Made by a program: the position numbers and the translations under genes. DNA of 64,000 nucleotides from Paramyrothecium sp. XJ0827 (taxonomy: Eukaryota; Ascomycota; Sordariomycetes; Hypocreales; Stachybotryaceae): NCBI GenBank assembly GCA_020881915.1, contig JAJFPB010000005.1:3968001-4032000 (forward strand), written 5' to 3'. This document shows, piece by piece, positions 12,908 to 25,400 of this stretch. How positions within the stretch are numbered: the stretch's first letter is position 1; every line of letters begins with the position of its first letter. Under the pieces are notes generated by a model, which was not told where the DNA came from, did no database searches, and saw only the letters and a program-made list of their open reading frames with translations.

Positions 12908-15900
12908 TCATTCGTTCTCCTTCTTGTCGCTATCGGGGACAGCTTTTGAGATTGAGGGCGATGCGGAAGTAGACGGGGGCGAGGCAGGGTTCTCGGTCTC
13001 CATGTTGGCCAAGAGACTAGGAAACACAGTCAGTATGAGTGAATTGGGGCGTGAAATCACACGAGGGTCGCTTACCTGAAAGCATTAGAGTGAGAAGTGT
13101 TCTCACGAGTTGGAGGGGTGCCTGTCCGTGATGAGGCGCCAGAGTCCTCGCCCGGACGACCCAGTGAGCCACCAGGGCCAAGACGCCTTCCACTGTTGCT
13201 CCGCGAAGAAAACATGGAGGTAGGACCAAGCGTCATGTTTTGCGAAGAGAGCCTACTGGCAGAACCCTTAAGGCGGCGCAGGTCGTCCATACCGACCTGG
13301 TTGCTGGTCTGCTGATAACCGGCAGAGAAATTACGGGCATCGCCACGTCCGGCCTGAGGCCGTCCGCCACCCCTCTGAGTGCTCCTTGCGTTCTCCTGAG
13401 CCTTGGCGGCCTGTTGAGCCTCAGCCTGGGAAAGAGAGTTAGTATTGTTATGGCACATGGGGGGGGGCATGAGAATGTGTCTTACCTCGGCGCGGACTTC
13501 TTCAAGAGTCTTGGGTCCCTTGTTCGCCTCCTTGGAGTGCCAGTTCGCCCTTCGGAGGTCGATAACATCCAAAAGCATGAACCTCATACGGCTTTGAAGC
13601 TCAGGCAGATCAGCCATGGTCTGGATGCGTTGGAAGTATGCGTCCATCATAGGACGGCCCTTCTCAGTGGCGTCGAGGTTAGCACCAATGGTCCGCAGGA
13701 GCTTGCAGAGCGATTCGATCTCAGCCTCGTCAGGGACGCCCTTATAGTCGACGAGCTTGCGCACACACTCGTGCATGATACGCTCAGTAAGCATGCCCAA
13801 CTTGTACAGCTCACCAATGAACTGAACAAGACCAAGTCCGCGGCGCTTGGCGGTTGCAGCAGCGTAGTACTCATCGGAGAGCATAACTGCCTCACCGGTC
13901 TTCTCAGCCCCCTTGGCAGCCTCCTCACCCTCCTTGGGCGCCTCGGGGAGGTTGCTAGTCCAACCACGCTCAAACTCTTCCTGACATCTGTTGAGGAGAT
14001 ACTTGCGGAAGAGGTTGCCGCCGCTGACAATGTTACCGTTCTTGTCCTTGATTCGCTCATCACGAACATCGGGGCTCATGGTCTCAAGCATGCGCTTGCA
14101 GAACTTCGCATACATGGATGCCCAGTGAGCCTCGTCGGTAGCCTTCTCGAAAGTAAGTTGGATGACTTGGCGCAGAGTACGTCCGTCGGATTCATCCTTG
14201 GACTGGGAGGAGATTTCCAGGATTTGGTCCGAGATCTTGTCGAACTTCTCTGGCGTCATCTTGTTGAGTGCCGCCTTGACCTTTCGCTGGACTAGCTCAG
14301 GATCCAGGTAGCCGGAAGGTGCGGCAGCGGCGGGGTTGGCGGCCTTGCCGATACTGGTGGGCTTCCAACCAGAGGCCGTGACCGCAATAGGCTTGAGTTC
14401 TTGGCCGGCGGTCAAAGGCATGGTCTTAGCAGCCTGTGCATCTCTGGCAGAGTCCATGCCACCGCGACGGCTGCCGCGCTCGGGGCCGCGCCTAGATGTG
14501 CGAGGAGAGTTGGCGTTATTGGCTTGAGAAGGCGTTCGCGAGAGGGGAGCAGTGCCGGGGAAGTTTCCGGAACCTCTTGGGAAAGAGCCAATTGGGTTGG
14601 ATCCTGGGCGAGACGAACTGTTAGACATGGCAAAGCGTTGTTCAGAGGTAAGACCGGAGGGAAGGGGAGCAGTACGTCCAGGAGGAGCGTTGAAAAGACC
14701 CATCGTTGAGGAGGAGGGGAATCCACCGCCACGCGAGGGTTGCCTGGCTGAGCCAGGGGTCTGTCCGCCACGAGCTGATGCGGAACGGCCTCCATCGCCG
14801 TCACCGATGAGAGACTTGACTTGCTGGTGGAACTCGAGAGAAGGTTGCTCGGTGAAGACCTTTTGGAATTGGAGCAAGAACTGGGCGTCGTACTTGAAGG
14901 TTTTGCCCTTCTTTGAGACAGCCGCGTTCAAGGCGGGGTTTGGTGAAAGAATGCCCTCGGGGTAGACTTCCTGGTCCATGACATGGAGGAATCGAGCAGA
15001 CTTCAACGACTGGAGCGCAGCACTGGGCTGTGGGGGCTCGACCTGCTTGGTGTTGAGTGGGGCCAGGTTGAGAGCCGCAGGCTTGTTGAATCCGCGTTTC
15101 TCGGGCTTTTGGCTGGTCGGGTCAGCAGGGGACGCAGGCTTCTCGGCAATCTTCATATCGGCAAGTTTGTCCGCAACCGATTCAACATTGGATGCTTCCT
15201 GGGGCTTCGCAGGAGCACCTCGGGCCTGGGCAAGCGCTTCAGCAACGGACAGGGTCTTGCCAGAGGTATCTGCCTCGTTGCGCTTCCTCTCCTTCTCTTC
15301 CTCAAGACGCTCCATTTCACGCTCTTGCTCGCGGAGCTTGCGATCAGCCTCCTCTGCGGACACCTTGCTCTGAGACTCAGCTAGCTTCTTAGCCGCAGCC
15401 TTCTCGGCCTCGCGCTTAACTCGATGCTCCTCTTCCTCCTTCTCACGCCTAGCGTCAGCTTCTTCCATCTCGCGGATGATACGTTCCATCTCTTCCTCTT
15501 CGGTCTCTGCAGCGGTCTTGGCAGGAGCGGCTTCGGCCGGCTTTTGTTCCTCAGCAGACTTCTCAGTCGATTCTGCGGGCTTTGGCTGCTCAACAGCCTT
15601 GCTGGGCGCATCTTCCTTAACCTCGGCTGGCTTCTCCACCTCGGCAGCAGGCTTTGACTCAGCAGGAGCGGGCGCGGTCTCGGGCTCAGGCTCAGGTGTG
15701 GCGACAACCGGAGGTGGGGCCGGCTGCTCCTCCTTGGGCTTCTCGGCGGGTGCCTGAGACTGGGTAACCTGCTGTCTGATCTTCTCCTTCAGCTCGTCCT
15801 GGATCTCCTTAGCCGTCTTGGGAACAGCTTGGCTGTCGGTGCGGCCATGGGCCGGGGTAGTGGCCTTGGGAGGTGGTGTAGGTGTCGAGGTCACAGGAGG

Positions 15901-17778
15901 GGTTTTGGACTGCTGTATACTGGGCACGGGAGAGGCCGGCTGCTTGAAGGCACGAGTGTCGACGACTTCACCATCTGGCTTCTTGATTTGAATTGCTGCG
16001 CTCCTCCTGGGCTTGACAAAAGCATTTCCGGTAGGCTTGGGCTGCGCATTCTGAGGCTGAGGGGTCGACGAAACGATGACTGGCTGGTTCTGAGGTGTTG
16101 CGCTGGGGGGGCGCTCTTGTTGAGAAGAAGTCCTTGACATGCTGTGGCCAGGCTGATGGTAAGGAGGAGGGACGTATTGCTGGTTGTAGCCTGGAGAGTT
16201 AGCCTGCGGGGGGCCCATGTACGGCATGTTGTTATAGCCGTAGGGGACAGAAATAGGACGGCCATATTGGTCCATCTGTTGGGGAGGGTAGCCGAAGTTC
16301 TGGTGTTTCAAAGTTAGCAAATATTCAAACTGGCCGCTTGCTGGTGAGAGATCAAAGGAATGTGGATTGCTCGAAGAGGAAGCAACGGTGGGACGAGTAT
16401 CTGGAGACTGCTGCAATCGCCCTTCTGATGCCGCAGCGACTTCGCGAGCATTATGTTCGCCATTAAACCACCGTGAACGCTGGTCACGACCGCACTCATG
16501 GTCTTGTTCGCCATTTGGTGCGTACCGCAACTGAGCGGCAGATTCTGAAGGGCGACCCGTCTGTGCAGATCTGTCCATCTCACGGCGCGAACTCGGCTTC
16601 GTGAAGGACTTTTGTAATGATTTTTTCTTTTTGGAAGGAAAGGGGGATCGTACTTGTTGATGTTGCGGCGCCATGGGAGGCGGGTAGTGGTATTGCGGGG
16701 GCGTCTGCATGGACATGTTCGGCTGCATCGTTGCAGGAGGCATGTTTGGGGTATTCGGCATCGATGGGACGAGGGCCGGGCTCCTAGCTGGCTGGGGCGA
16801 GTTCGGGTAGCCCATGTTGCGAGGCTGAGGCTGGAAGGCGGGTGGCATGCCCCGACCTTGGCCAGGTCCGTTTCGGAACTGGTTGTTGGGAGGATAGCCC
16901 ATCTGGTTGTTGTATGAGTTGCTGTGGGGGTTGAATCCGCCACGGCCACGGCCACCCTGGGGAGGGAAGTTGGCACGGTTGGGACCGCCAGGGTTGTCGC
17001 TCTGGACGGAGTGGCTCGACTCGCGGCGGAAGTGGGTGCCTGTCTGAGATCCCATCGCATTCGGATTGGGTGGAACTGAGCCCTGTCGCATGTGACGCTG
17101 TGTGGATTAGTCAGTAAGATTCGAGCACACCCTGACGATAGAAGATGCGAGCTGGAGAAAATGATGTTAGGGTCGTGAAAATGTGTAAAATCATACCTCG
17201 CCGTCACTGCTGAGACTGCCAAAAGTCATTTGGCCGCTAGGTTGCTGGAGGCCAGAAGGGGGGCGGCCGCCGCTGGCTGTTGGTTGGGGAATTGGAGACG
17301 GAGAGTGCGCGGGAGACGGGACTCGAGCATTGCCGCCAGGAATAGGAATAGGCGCAGCGGAGCCGGTTTGAGGGGTGCTATGAGCCATGGCAGGCGAGTC
17401 GTAGCCGAACTGGATGCCAGACTTGGCGCCGCCGACAGGGCCGCCGTTTGCGAAGCTGCTGGGGCCGTTGGCGGCCATGGTTACGGAGCTCTTTCGAGAG
17501 TGATCCGCGCCGTTGACGGCGGTGCTGCCACGGGCGACAGCAGGTACTGCGGGAGGGACGGCCGATTTGCCGTTTACTGGAGATGGTGAAGGAGCCTTTG
17601 CATTCTGCGCGGGCGACGCACTAGAGGAGCCGACCACCACGGGAGGGTGGGAACCGGTGGCGACTAACGGAGCCTGAGCTGGCTTCTTGGGCGCACCGGC
17701 AGCGGAGGCATAAGAAGGAGCCGTGGTCGCAGTGTTGGTCGCCGGGATGGGGTTCTGCTGGTTGGCAGGCGACGTCAT
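12908..17778 (-). CDS. translation initiation factor eIF4G
   Basis: Exons are 17778-17197, 17097-16654, 16299-13486, 13425-13076 and 13016-12908; they close in frame to about 1432 aa. eIF4G is the scaffold of the cap-binding complex eIF4F. It bridges eIF4E, eIF4A, Pab1 and eIF3 in the cytoplasm. Visible features are a long Pro/Gln/Gly-rich N-terminus with RGG-like segments, a central Glu/Lys coiled region, and the eIF4E-binding motif YDAQFLLQF at about residue 812 (YxxxxL-phi). A MIF4G HEAT domain at about 1005-1270 starts near VQRKVKAALNKMTPEKF. The short tail ends ASPSISKAVPDSDKKENE. No MA3 domain is present, as in other fungal eIF4Gs. The second intron (16300-16653, 354 nt) is a multiple of three and free of stops, so it can be mistaken for coding. 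Its GTACGA donor and GCTAAC branch site near the acceptor support splicing. Confidence 0.94.
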
Positions 17779-18085
17779 ATGGGAGCCGGGTATTTTCGAT
17801 GCGTATGCTGATTATAGGATGTTTCTTTCTTAAACGGCGAAGCGTATGCGAAGGCGAAAACAGATGCGTATCGAACGTGGTAAGAAGACAACGGGGTCGA
17901 AAAAATTATCAGAGGACGGTTTCCCTGAAACGTCGAGTCGAAGACCACACGGGTGATGTCGACGGCTCTGATGATGAAGCAGACTGCGACACGGAGCGAA
18001 AGACAGGTCGACAGGTGGCGGGCTCGATGGAGAGGATCCGGAGCTGGCCTGGTTGAGGATGGTCCAAGGAGTGAACGGGCAACCC

Positions 18086-18100
18086 AAAAAAAAAAAAAAA
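18086..18100. repeat. poly(A) run (15 nt)
   Basis: A homopolymer of A on the plus strand inside the presumed eIF4G leader, so poly(U) in that transcript. It could act as an unstructured leader element, but this is only inference. Run length in such tracts is prone to sequencing error. Confidence 0.8.
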
Positions 18101-19361
18101 GAAGAGGTCGCAGGGGGGCGTCTGGGACGACAATGGGGGTGAGGGCTACGATCCGGCGAAAGCGCGCACGGAAAGTTAGCACAACAAGAGCACGGGGGGG
18201 ATGGCGATTCTGTTCTGTTGCCGAGAAGGAACAGAAGCAGAAACAATCCGGGCCGGTGCTGATGAGAGGAGAGGTGGCTGGTGGTGGTCTCGCGAGGATG
18301 ATTTTCCACCGGACCAGTGAGGTTGCTTTGGAGTGGTGAGGGTTTAGAAGCAGGACTGCAAAAAAAAATTTGGGCAGCAGGATCTGATATGAGGTGGGAA
18401 GGCTGGGGAGGAGGAGAGGGGCGTGCGGGAGCGGTACTCTGTCTCTGTACCTCTGTACCTGGGGCTTCCTTCTCGCTGGGTAATGGTCGGGGGGGGGGGC
18501 AGTTCTACGGGTGCCCAGGTCACCGAAACCAACCCTTCTGGGGTACCACCCTACCGTGGCCCGCACCGGTAAGGTATCTCTCTGCCTGTGGTTGACTAAA
18601 GGTAATGGTGAGATTACTTTAGTACCTTACTTACCTGACCTAACCTCATTGTAAGGCACTGGATAAAATGCCTTGCTCTTGGCAAGAGTCACATACAGAT
18701 CTATTTCAGGTCACGAGATACAGGTGATTGTCCGATCACTTTGTGCTGCTCTGATGGCCAACGTGCCCCTTTGCCTGTCTACCTACCTACCTTACCTATT
18801 CCCACGGATCCGTGGCGTGGTGCGGTGCGTACAGTATTCGGGGCGGTTGCACAGCAAAACAAATGGGGACGTGGGCTAGTGGCTGGCACTGTGTACTAGA
18901 GAGATTGCACTCGACCATCGCAAAGGCGTGGTGATGGGCTGCAAGTGAGGTGGTAGTGAGCGACTGACCTTCCACCGCGTCATTGCCATCGGGAGATGGA
19001 GTATGCGATGACCCCCATGGGCGCCTTTGAGGTCTTCGGGTTGCGACGTATTCGAGCAGTCACTCCGAAGCTGCCCACCACAGCCCGTCTCTTTTATCAT
19101 CCCTGGGAAGAATTATATCAAAGGCAGCCATGCCTCGAGTTAGGTAACCAGACAGACACACAATGCCGCAGCAACCACTCTATCGAGGCGCCGCAACTTT
19201 GGCCGGTGAACGCACCACCAGGGCTCACTCCCTCTAGTGGATACCCACTACAGACCCTAGCACTCTCTTCGCTTTCTTTCTCTTTCGGGCCTCGAGGATG
19301 GTGGCTCAGGGTGGCCCCCTGTTCGCCCCCGATATTCGCATCAGCAAGTCGAAGCTGTGGC

Positions 19362-19397
19362 CGGCCCCCCCCCTTCCCCCCCCCCCCCAAAAAAAGT
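19362..19397. repeat. poly(C) tracts followed by an A-run
   Basis: Two C-homopolymers separated by TT, followed by seven A. The sequence is directly visible. It lies in the gene-poor stretch and no function is assigned. Confidence 0.85.
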
Positions 19398-20090
19398 AGA
19401 ACAAAAAATTGCCTTTCGTACGTGGAAGGAAGGCCCAAGTGTTTTTCTCAGCCGTTGCGGTGCCCTATCATTCTGCTTCCCAGTGTAAATGTGGTCCATT
19501 TGGCACTGAGTGGATTTGTCTTGCCTCAGACACCCTTTCCGTCGGCTTTCCGTACTGTATGTAGCACGCACTAAGAAGAAACGACCTGATAACGGACGGA
19601 CGGGCCAGGAAAACACGATGCTGTACAGACCAGGATTGTCATGACTGCTACGGTGCTACGCGTAAATGAGATAAGCCACGCGTTGTTTCCCATTTTCCAC
19701 CTGTCCATTATTCGTGCGCCTGCTCCTCGGTCACGGCATTTATTGTTGCATGTTCTTGTAGGAACGGATGCGTGCGAACCCATCCCGAGCCCCAGCCCTA
19801 AGGTGATGGATATCTTTGGAACCACATGCACGTCACATCACCAATTGCTAGACAGGAAATCCGAATGGCAACACTTTTGAGGGGGAGGCTCCATCGGTTT
19901 GCGCATGCAAGTGGACACTGTGCGCGCTGCGCTGCTGGTGCAAGTCTGAAGGGCCCCCGGGCCAACCACGGCGCTGTGTGCTGGTTAGGCGAAAGGGGGG
20001 GGGGCGTGTGAGTAAAGATGAGATTCCAAAATCTCCTTACTTTTCCGCGTCTAAGCTATGGGAAACTTTTTTTTACTCTCCCTCGGACAG

Positions 20091-20108
20091 GTTTTTTTTT
20101 TTTTTTTC
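20091..20108. repeat. poly(T) tract
   Basis: A T-run in the gene-poor stretch, followed by CTTCC. No coding context. It may be a slippage-prone site. Confidence 0.8.
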
Positions 20109-21271
20109 TTCCCCAGAGCCACTCAGGAGAGCATCGCCAGTATCCTTAGGAACGACGCCAAGGAGGGCTCCCGTAGTCTGCCATTCTCGGGCCATCCGTG
20201 CTCCGTCGTCATACCAGTAGCATACCTGACTCCGAAGAAACAAAGGGGACGAGAAAGTGGTGCTTGCCCTTGCCCCAATTTCTGGACACGGAACATGATG
20301 CCCCTGGCCGGAGTGCTTGGCAGACAGTGTGTCCTACACATGGTTTGGCACTGTGCAATCTAGGCATTTTTCTTCCGCCGCGAATAATCTCAACTGCCTG
20401 AGCAGCGGCAGTAACAGGAAAGGAAGGGAGGGGGAAAAGAAAGGAACAAGATGACCGGCTAACAACTTTTTTAAACACAAAGAGAGGATAAGGTCGTTTT
20501 TTTTTTTCTGGTTTCAGTCGTAAACTAGAGACTTTGCTCTGATAAGCAGAACAAGTCATGAATTCAAGAAAAATTTCTTCCACGGTTGGACTCGAGATCT
20601 ACACCGAGGGACTCATACTCACCCCCCTTGCTGCCCGACCGAAAGTGCCAGACGCTCGGTACTGTACAGTACTGAGCTTCTATGTTGATCAAATTCTCAT
20701 CGAGGCAGATGGCGAAAAATGCCTGTTGCCTTCTCGGCCTCTCAAGGACATCACACGCACATCGCAAACAAGGTGCAAACTTATGCAAGACCAGTAAGAA
20801 GTTAATGTGGAACGGGCAGACCAGAACGTCATGTGTTTCCTGACTGGCCCCATTGCCGTACCAACGTGTATTCTGGAACACCCAAGACAATGGGAATTAT
20901 GCATTTCCTTTCGATTTCCCATCCCCAGTACGGAATGCTCGCTCTTGGCCCTCCGATACGAAAGACAAGAGCGACTTGTCCGTGAAGCAGGAGGGCACGC
21001 AGTGTAAACGATGGTTTACCAACAACATGGCCCGAACCGTCTTTCATTTTCTCCCTTGGTTAGCCCAAGTGCCTCCTGTGCTGTACTGTACCTTATGGCA
21101 AGAGAAAAGGACAAAGGTAAGGTATCCACAGCAGGCCAAGCGGCCCGTGTCTCGCTAATAAAACCAAACGCTCCCAATTATAACCCGGCCTAGACTGCAA
21201 GTTACTCTTTGTGGACGAAGCTATGATTCAACTGTAACACACGCACGCGCCCATCCGCCGCCGCTCACTGT

Positions 21272-21316
21272 CTCGTCCTCGTCCTCGTCCTCGTCCTTGT
21301 CCTTGTCCTTGTCCTC
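21272..21316. repeat. hexanucleotide-type microsatellite (TCGTCC/TTGTCC)
   Basis: Tandem TCGTCC units change to TTGTCC units by a single C-to-T difference and end in CTCTGTCC. The orderly C-to-T block could reflect repeat homogenisation or local C-to-T mutation. The array lies in intergenic DNA between eIF4G and the Aquarius gene. Confidence 0.85.
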
Positions 21317-22454
21317 TGTCCCTTTCTCTTCTTCCTCTTTGCCCACTTCAGGTCATGCCGAGCCTCTCCGGAGCACCAATCGCAACGCCTCCTTTGCTCC
21401 TATTTACTTACGCACCGACGCTGCCGTGTGCCTTTCGGCTCCTTTGCCATCCAAGGGAGCAGTGCTGCCTGGTGTGTACATGCGTAAGCCCCTGGTGCAT
21501 GCTCACTGCCTACAACAGACCGGAGATATCGGGTTTCCAAATCTTGCCTGCGCCTGCGCCTCCGCCTCGGTGACTGTTTGCTTGCCAATGGAAACAACTT
21601 CTCTGCTGTACTAGACGTGTGTCGTTGTAATCTTTGCAGCATGTCTACCGCACACTAGGCTGTCGATGCCGTCATCGTCCTAGGCCTCGCCACTATGCCT
21701 GCAAGCTACAAGTCACCAGTCATGACCTGCCTCGGTGACTTCGTAGGCGGGGGATTTGGAACCATGAGTCTTGACACATGCCTCAACGGACATGATTGGT
21801 CTCGTCGGTCCTCCATCGAGTCATCTTCCCGAACCTCAACGGTGGTTATCCCGTATCATCCCTCAACCTCCTGTCTCTTGCATTTTGCCTCCTGTGCCCT
21901 CCGTGGCCCCTTTAGCAGCACTTCCCACTGTCTGCTTTCCTACGCCACGCGGGAAGTCTAGCATGCACGAATGGTAAATCTCGAAACAAACCAGGGATGG
22001 GTTTCTCTGGGCTCGCGAGCCTTATAGTGTATGCAGCCGCTGACAAGGATTATGTGGATATGGAAGCATGGTATGTGACTCTTGCAGGAGGTGTCTGGGT
22101 TGGTTTCAAGGCCTGTGCGGAAGTGACATGCTGCAGCCGTATCGATAACAAGGATAGGCATGGATTTCTGCACATCGGTTTCTAGCTCGCAATCTTTCGC
22201 ATGTGATCATATGTCTTGGAACCTTGTCAGTAGTCAGTCCTCATCAAGATTTTACATGATACTTGGAATCCAGCGTCGCTTGCCCAAAGCCAGTGTCCTT
22301 GCAAATGAAGTCCCTCCAAGGTTGACCATTGCTATTTTATAACCACTACATGTCTCTGCCATTAGACACTCACAGCCCTCAGTAGGATACATCAGGTATC
22401 ATAGCCAATTCCTGCTCCTGCTGTGGTGGTCCACGGATTCCTTGTCCAGCTCCA

Positions 22455-25400
22455 TCATGCCTCTCCTTCGCGCGTCTCCTGAATGTCCGGCTCCAGGTCC
22501 TTCTCCTCGTCCTCGTAATATGTATCTGCGCCATCTTCGCCGTCTTCAGCAATCCCTGGTAGTGCCGCCACAGCGCCCTGTTCGGCCTGCAGCTGCTGTA
22601 GCTTTGTATTCGTCATCTCGAAGACGAACTGTCCAAGATGCTCGACGCCCTCCATAACTGCCTCTCCTTCCACCGCCCCGCCCTCCTCAGCAATCTGTCG
22701 TTCCGACGGCCACATTTCGCCCGTCACGAGCGTCAGCTTGTCCGGGCGTTGCAGGAGCAGATCGAACGCTGGCCGCAGCTCCGTGCAAGCTTCAAACACT
22801 TCCCGCCGACCCAATATGTACAAGCCCAGTCGTGCTCGAGAAACTGCTACAGTCATGCGTCGCACATCTCGCAAATAGCCCACTCGCGATGTCCGTGTTA
22901 ATGAAAGGATGATGTCTGATAATTTAGTCAGTAACGCAAAACCGAAACAAACAAACAGCCAAGAATTGGCAAGGACAACCACTTACAGTCGTTCTGTTCT
23001 CCCTGATACTTGTCGACAGTAGCAACCGCCTTTGGCAATCCGAATACAGGGTTGCGAGCGCAGCGATGTCCCAAAACGTCTCTTATCAGAGCGCGTTGGC
23101 CCGCATATGTCGTAAGAATACTAATCTTGTTCGCAGGGTAGCCAAGAAGACGCATGTATTGATACATGGCAACGGCATACTCAGCCTCGCCAAGATTCTG
23201 GATAAAGTGCGGTGTAGGCTCGACTTCACCACGGCCTTTGTAGTCAGGAACGTTGATGAACTGATAGTCGAATTTGAAACCAGCATTTGCCTTGAGGAAC
23301 TCTTCTTGTTGCTCGACCTCGGGAAGATTGCCCAGCTTAGGATACCGCCATTGATACAGGCTAGCTATTGATGGACGCGCACGACCCTGCTGGTCCAAAG
23401 TGACGGTTGGAACTCCAAGGCGCACGAAGCGGGAGAATAGTGATTGCTCAAGGTTGGCATAATGCCGGAACGCCAAGCTCTGGATGACTGGAGAGTTTTG
23501 AAAATGGTCGCCACACATGACTACCCTTTGGAGTGGCATCCGTCCGTTAACGGGTTTTTGCAGCGCCATGGGAAGGAACGTTTCGATTTCCGTGATTTGA
23601 GCTGCTTCTTCCATGACCACGTTGTCGTAGTGAAAGCCGAGGTTCGCAATTTCACCCCTGCGAATGGCTGCGTGGGTTGTTGTCATGGCAATAATTCGCG
23701 CTTCATTTGTGAGGAGATAGTTGGCTTTATCCCGTTCGCGACGAAGGATCTCGAATGGTAAGATGTCTGCCAACTCGGAGAAAATTTTAGAAATATGACG
23801 GTAGCAGCCTTCTGCGATGTCCACAACCTGTGCGCGGTCGGCCGTCTCTGGAAACAGTGGCTGCGGCGCATCTGAGAAGTAGGCGTGGAAGGGAAATGCC
23901 TGGATAATATCTGACCCTGATGTCTTTTCAGACTCCATGATCTGTATGAATTTCTTCCAAGCAGGTTCCACGTAAACATTGTTGAAGTAACCAGCTGTTT
24001 CGGCAGAGTTGTCATGGGCGCCAGGGGCTCCGAGGCTTGCGGCGAGCTTTCTGACCTCGAGTAGATATCGATCCCGGTTTTGCAGAAACGACTCCACGCG
24101 GCCATGCTTGCTGAAATTTCCATCTGTATCCAGTTCTTCTTCGCCGTGGCCGAGACGCAGCAAATGCCGCTCATCAATGTCAAGAGCAACAATCTTTGCG
24201 AATAACTGGTTGAGTGCCTGGTTGCTGTGTGCTATAAGAAGCGTCTTTTGTTCGGGGAAATTGTGGTAAATATTGTTAATGACTTGTGTGGCAACGTCCG
24301 TTTTGCCCGTCCCGGGAGGACCAACAATGACCGTTAATCCCGGCTGAAGGCCAGACATGATGGCCTCCGCCTGGGCAGGAGTGAAGCGTACGCCATTGAG
24401 TCGTGGCGCATCGAACGGATATGGCCCAGGGTTAGGAGGCTTGTACGTAGAAACATTGAGCGTCTCAACCTCAGAGATCAGGGCAGGCTCGACGTCCCTT
24501 CTTCGTTTCTTCGAGTGCTTCGATTCCTTGGTATCTTCAGGCTTGTCTACGGTCTCCAGAACGTATGGTGGCCCGAAGCTAGAAGACACATCATCACCTG
24601 GTTCAATTGTTTTACCTGGTAGACTTTCAACCAGGTGCTGCCAATCAAGAAATGTATCTCGATAATCCAGCTTTTTGAGCTTATTCGGGAGGTTCTTGTA
24701 GTTGGCACCTGCCGGGTCGCCATAGCCCAGGAACACTTCGTGCAGCCATGAAGGCAATGGAGTGTCAGACAGGACGAGGGTACGGATGGAGTCCAGTACA
24801 GGTTTGAAATTGTTCTCTCTGCGACCACGCCTCATTAGAAGATTTATTCGACTGTAGACTTCCGGTTTTCCTGAGTTTGCCTTCTCCGAGTCCTTCGTAT
24901 ATGTTCGTGAGTCAAGCTTTAACTGGATTCGCCTCTTGTTGTCGAGGTGTCCAGCGCCTTCACGAGCATGGCGACCCTTCTCGTCGGTGATCTGGACGAC
25001 TTCGGCGGTTCGAACATGGACGACGCCAAGTTTCTCCAGAGGGCTCGAGGAATCATGGCCATTGCTCGCGTCTTGAGGTGCAGGAGCTTCAATCGCCAAT
25101 AAGAAAACCACGTCGTCCGGTCGTAAGGAGTCCCATTCTCTCCGGACGTTGTCGCCTAATCGTCTCACATCAACGACCACCTCGGCCCGTACCATGGCCG
25201 GCTGGTCATCGCCAACGGAAGGGGGAACAACCTCAAGGATGGCTGGGCTGGAGACTGGCATAGCCATCTTTGAAAATCCTCCGAAGTGCGTCTCACCCGG
25301 GCGTTTGGATTCCGGACGGAGACGCCGAATCACTGACTCGATGTCCTTGCGAATGCCATAGAAGGCCTCACACCGATAGAGAATCAATGCTCTCCATAGG

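Larger units (their letters stand above)
17779..22454. other. long gene-poor stretch upstream of eIF4G
   Basis: About 4.7 kb without a convincing gene. The part next to 17778 up to about 18600 should be the eIF4G promoter and 5' leader; on the minus strand it is pyrimidine-rich with a T-run. The rest contains homopolymer tracts, a GTCCTC-type microsatellite and clusters of ACCTACCTTACC-type motifs. The longest frame (18996-19574, +) has low-complexity Pro/Ser composition and no recognisable domain. No tRNA-like A/B box pair was seen. It also contains the 3' flank of the Aquarius gene. Confidence 0.45.

Noticed and set aside
13240..14295. 351-codon plus frame opposite the MIF4G region of eIF4G
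   Set aside because: Antisense shadow; eIF4G conservation on the minus strand explains the lack of stops.
17775..18566. 263-codon minus frame ending in a TGA that overlaps the eIF4G ATG
   Set aside because: It has no in-frame ATG (its first codon is GTG), is low complexity (Pro/Ser/Arg/Phe runs) and matches a pyrimidine-rich leader. It is not translated by a normal start.
18996..19574. 192-codon plus frame in the gene-poor block
   Set aside because: Low-complexity Pro/Ser composition across poly(C), no splice context and no family resemblance.
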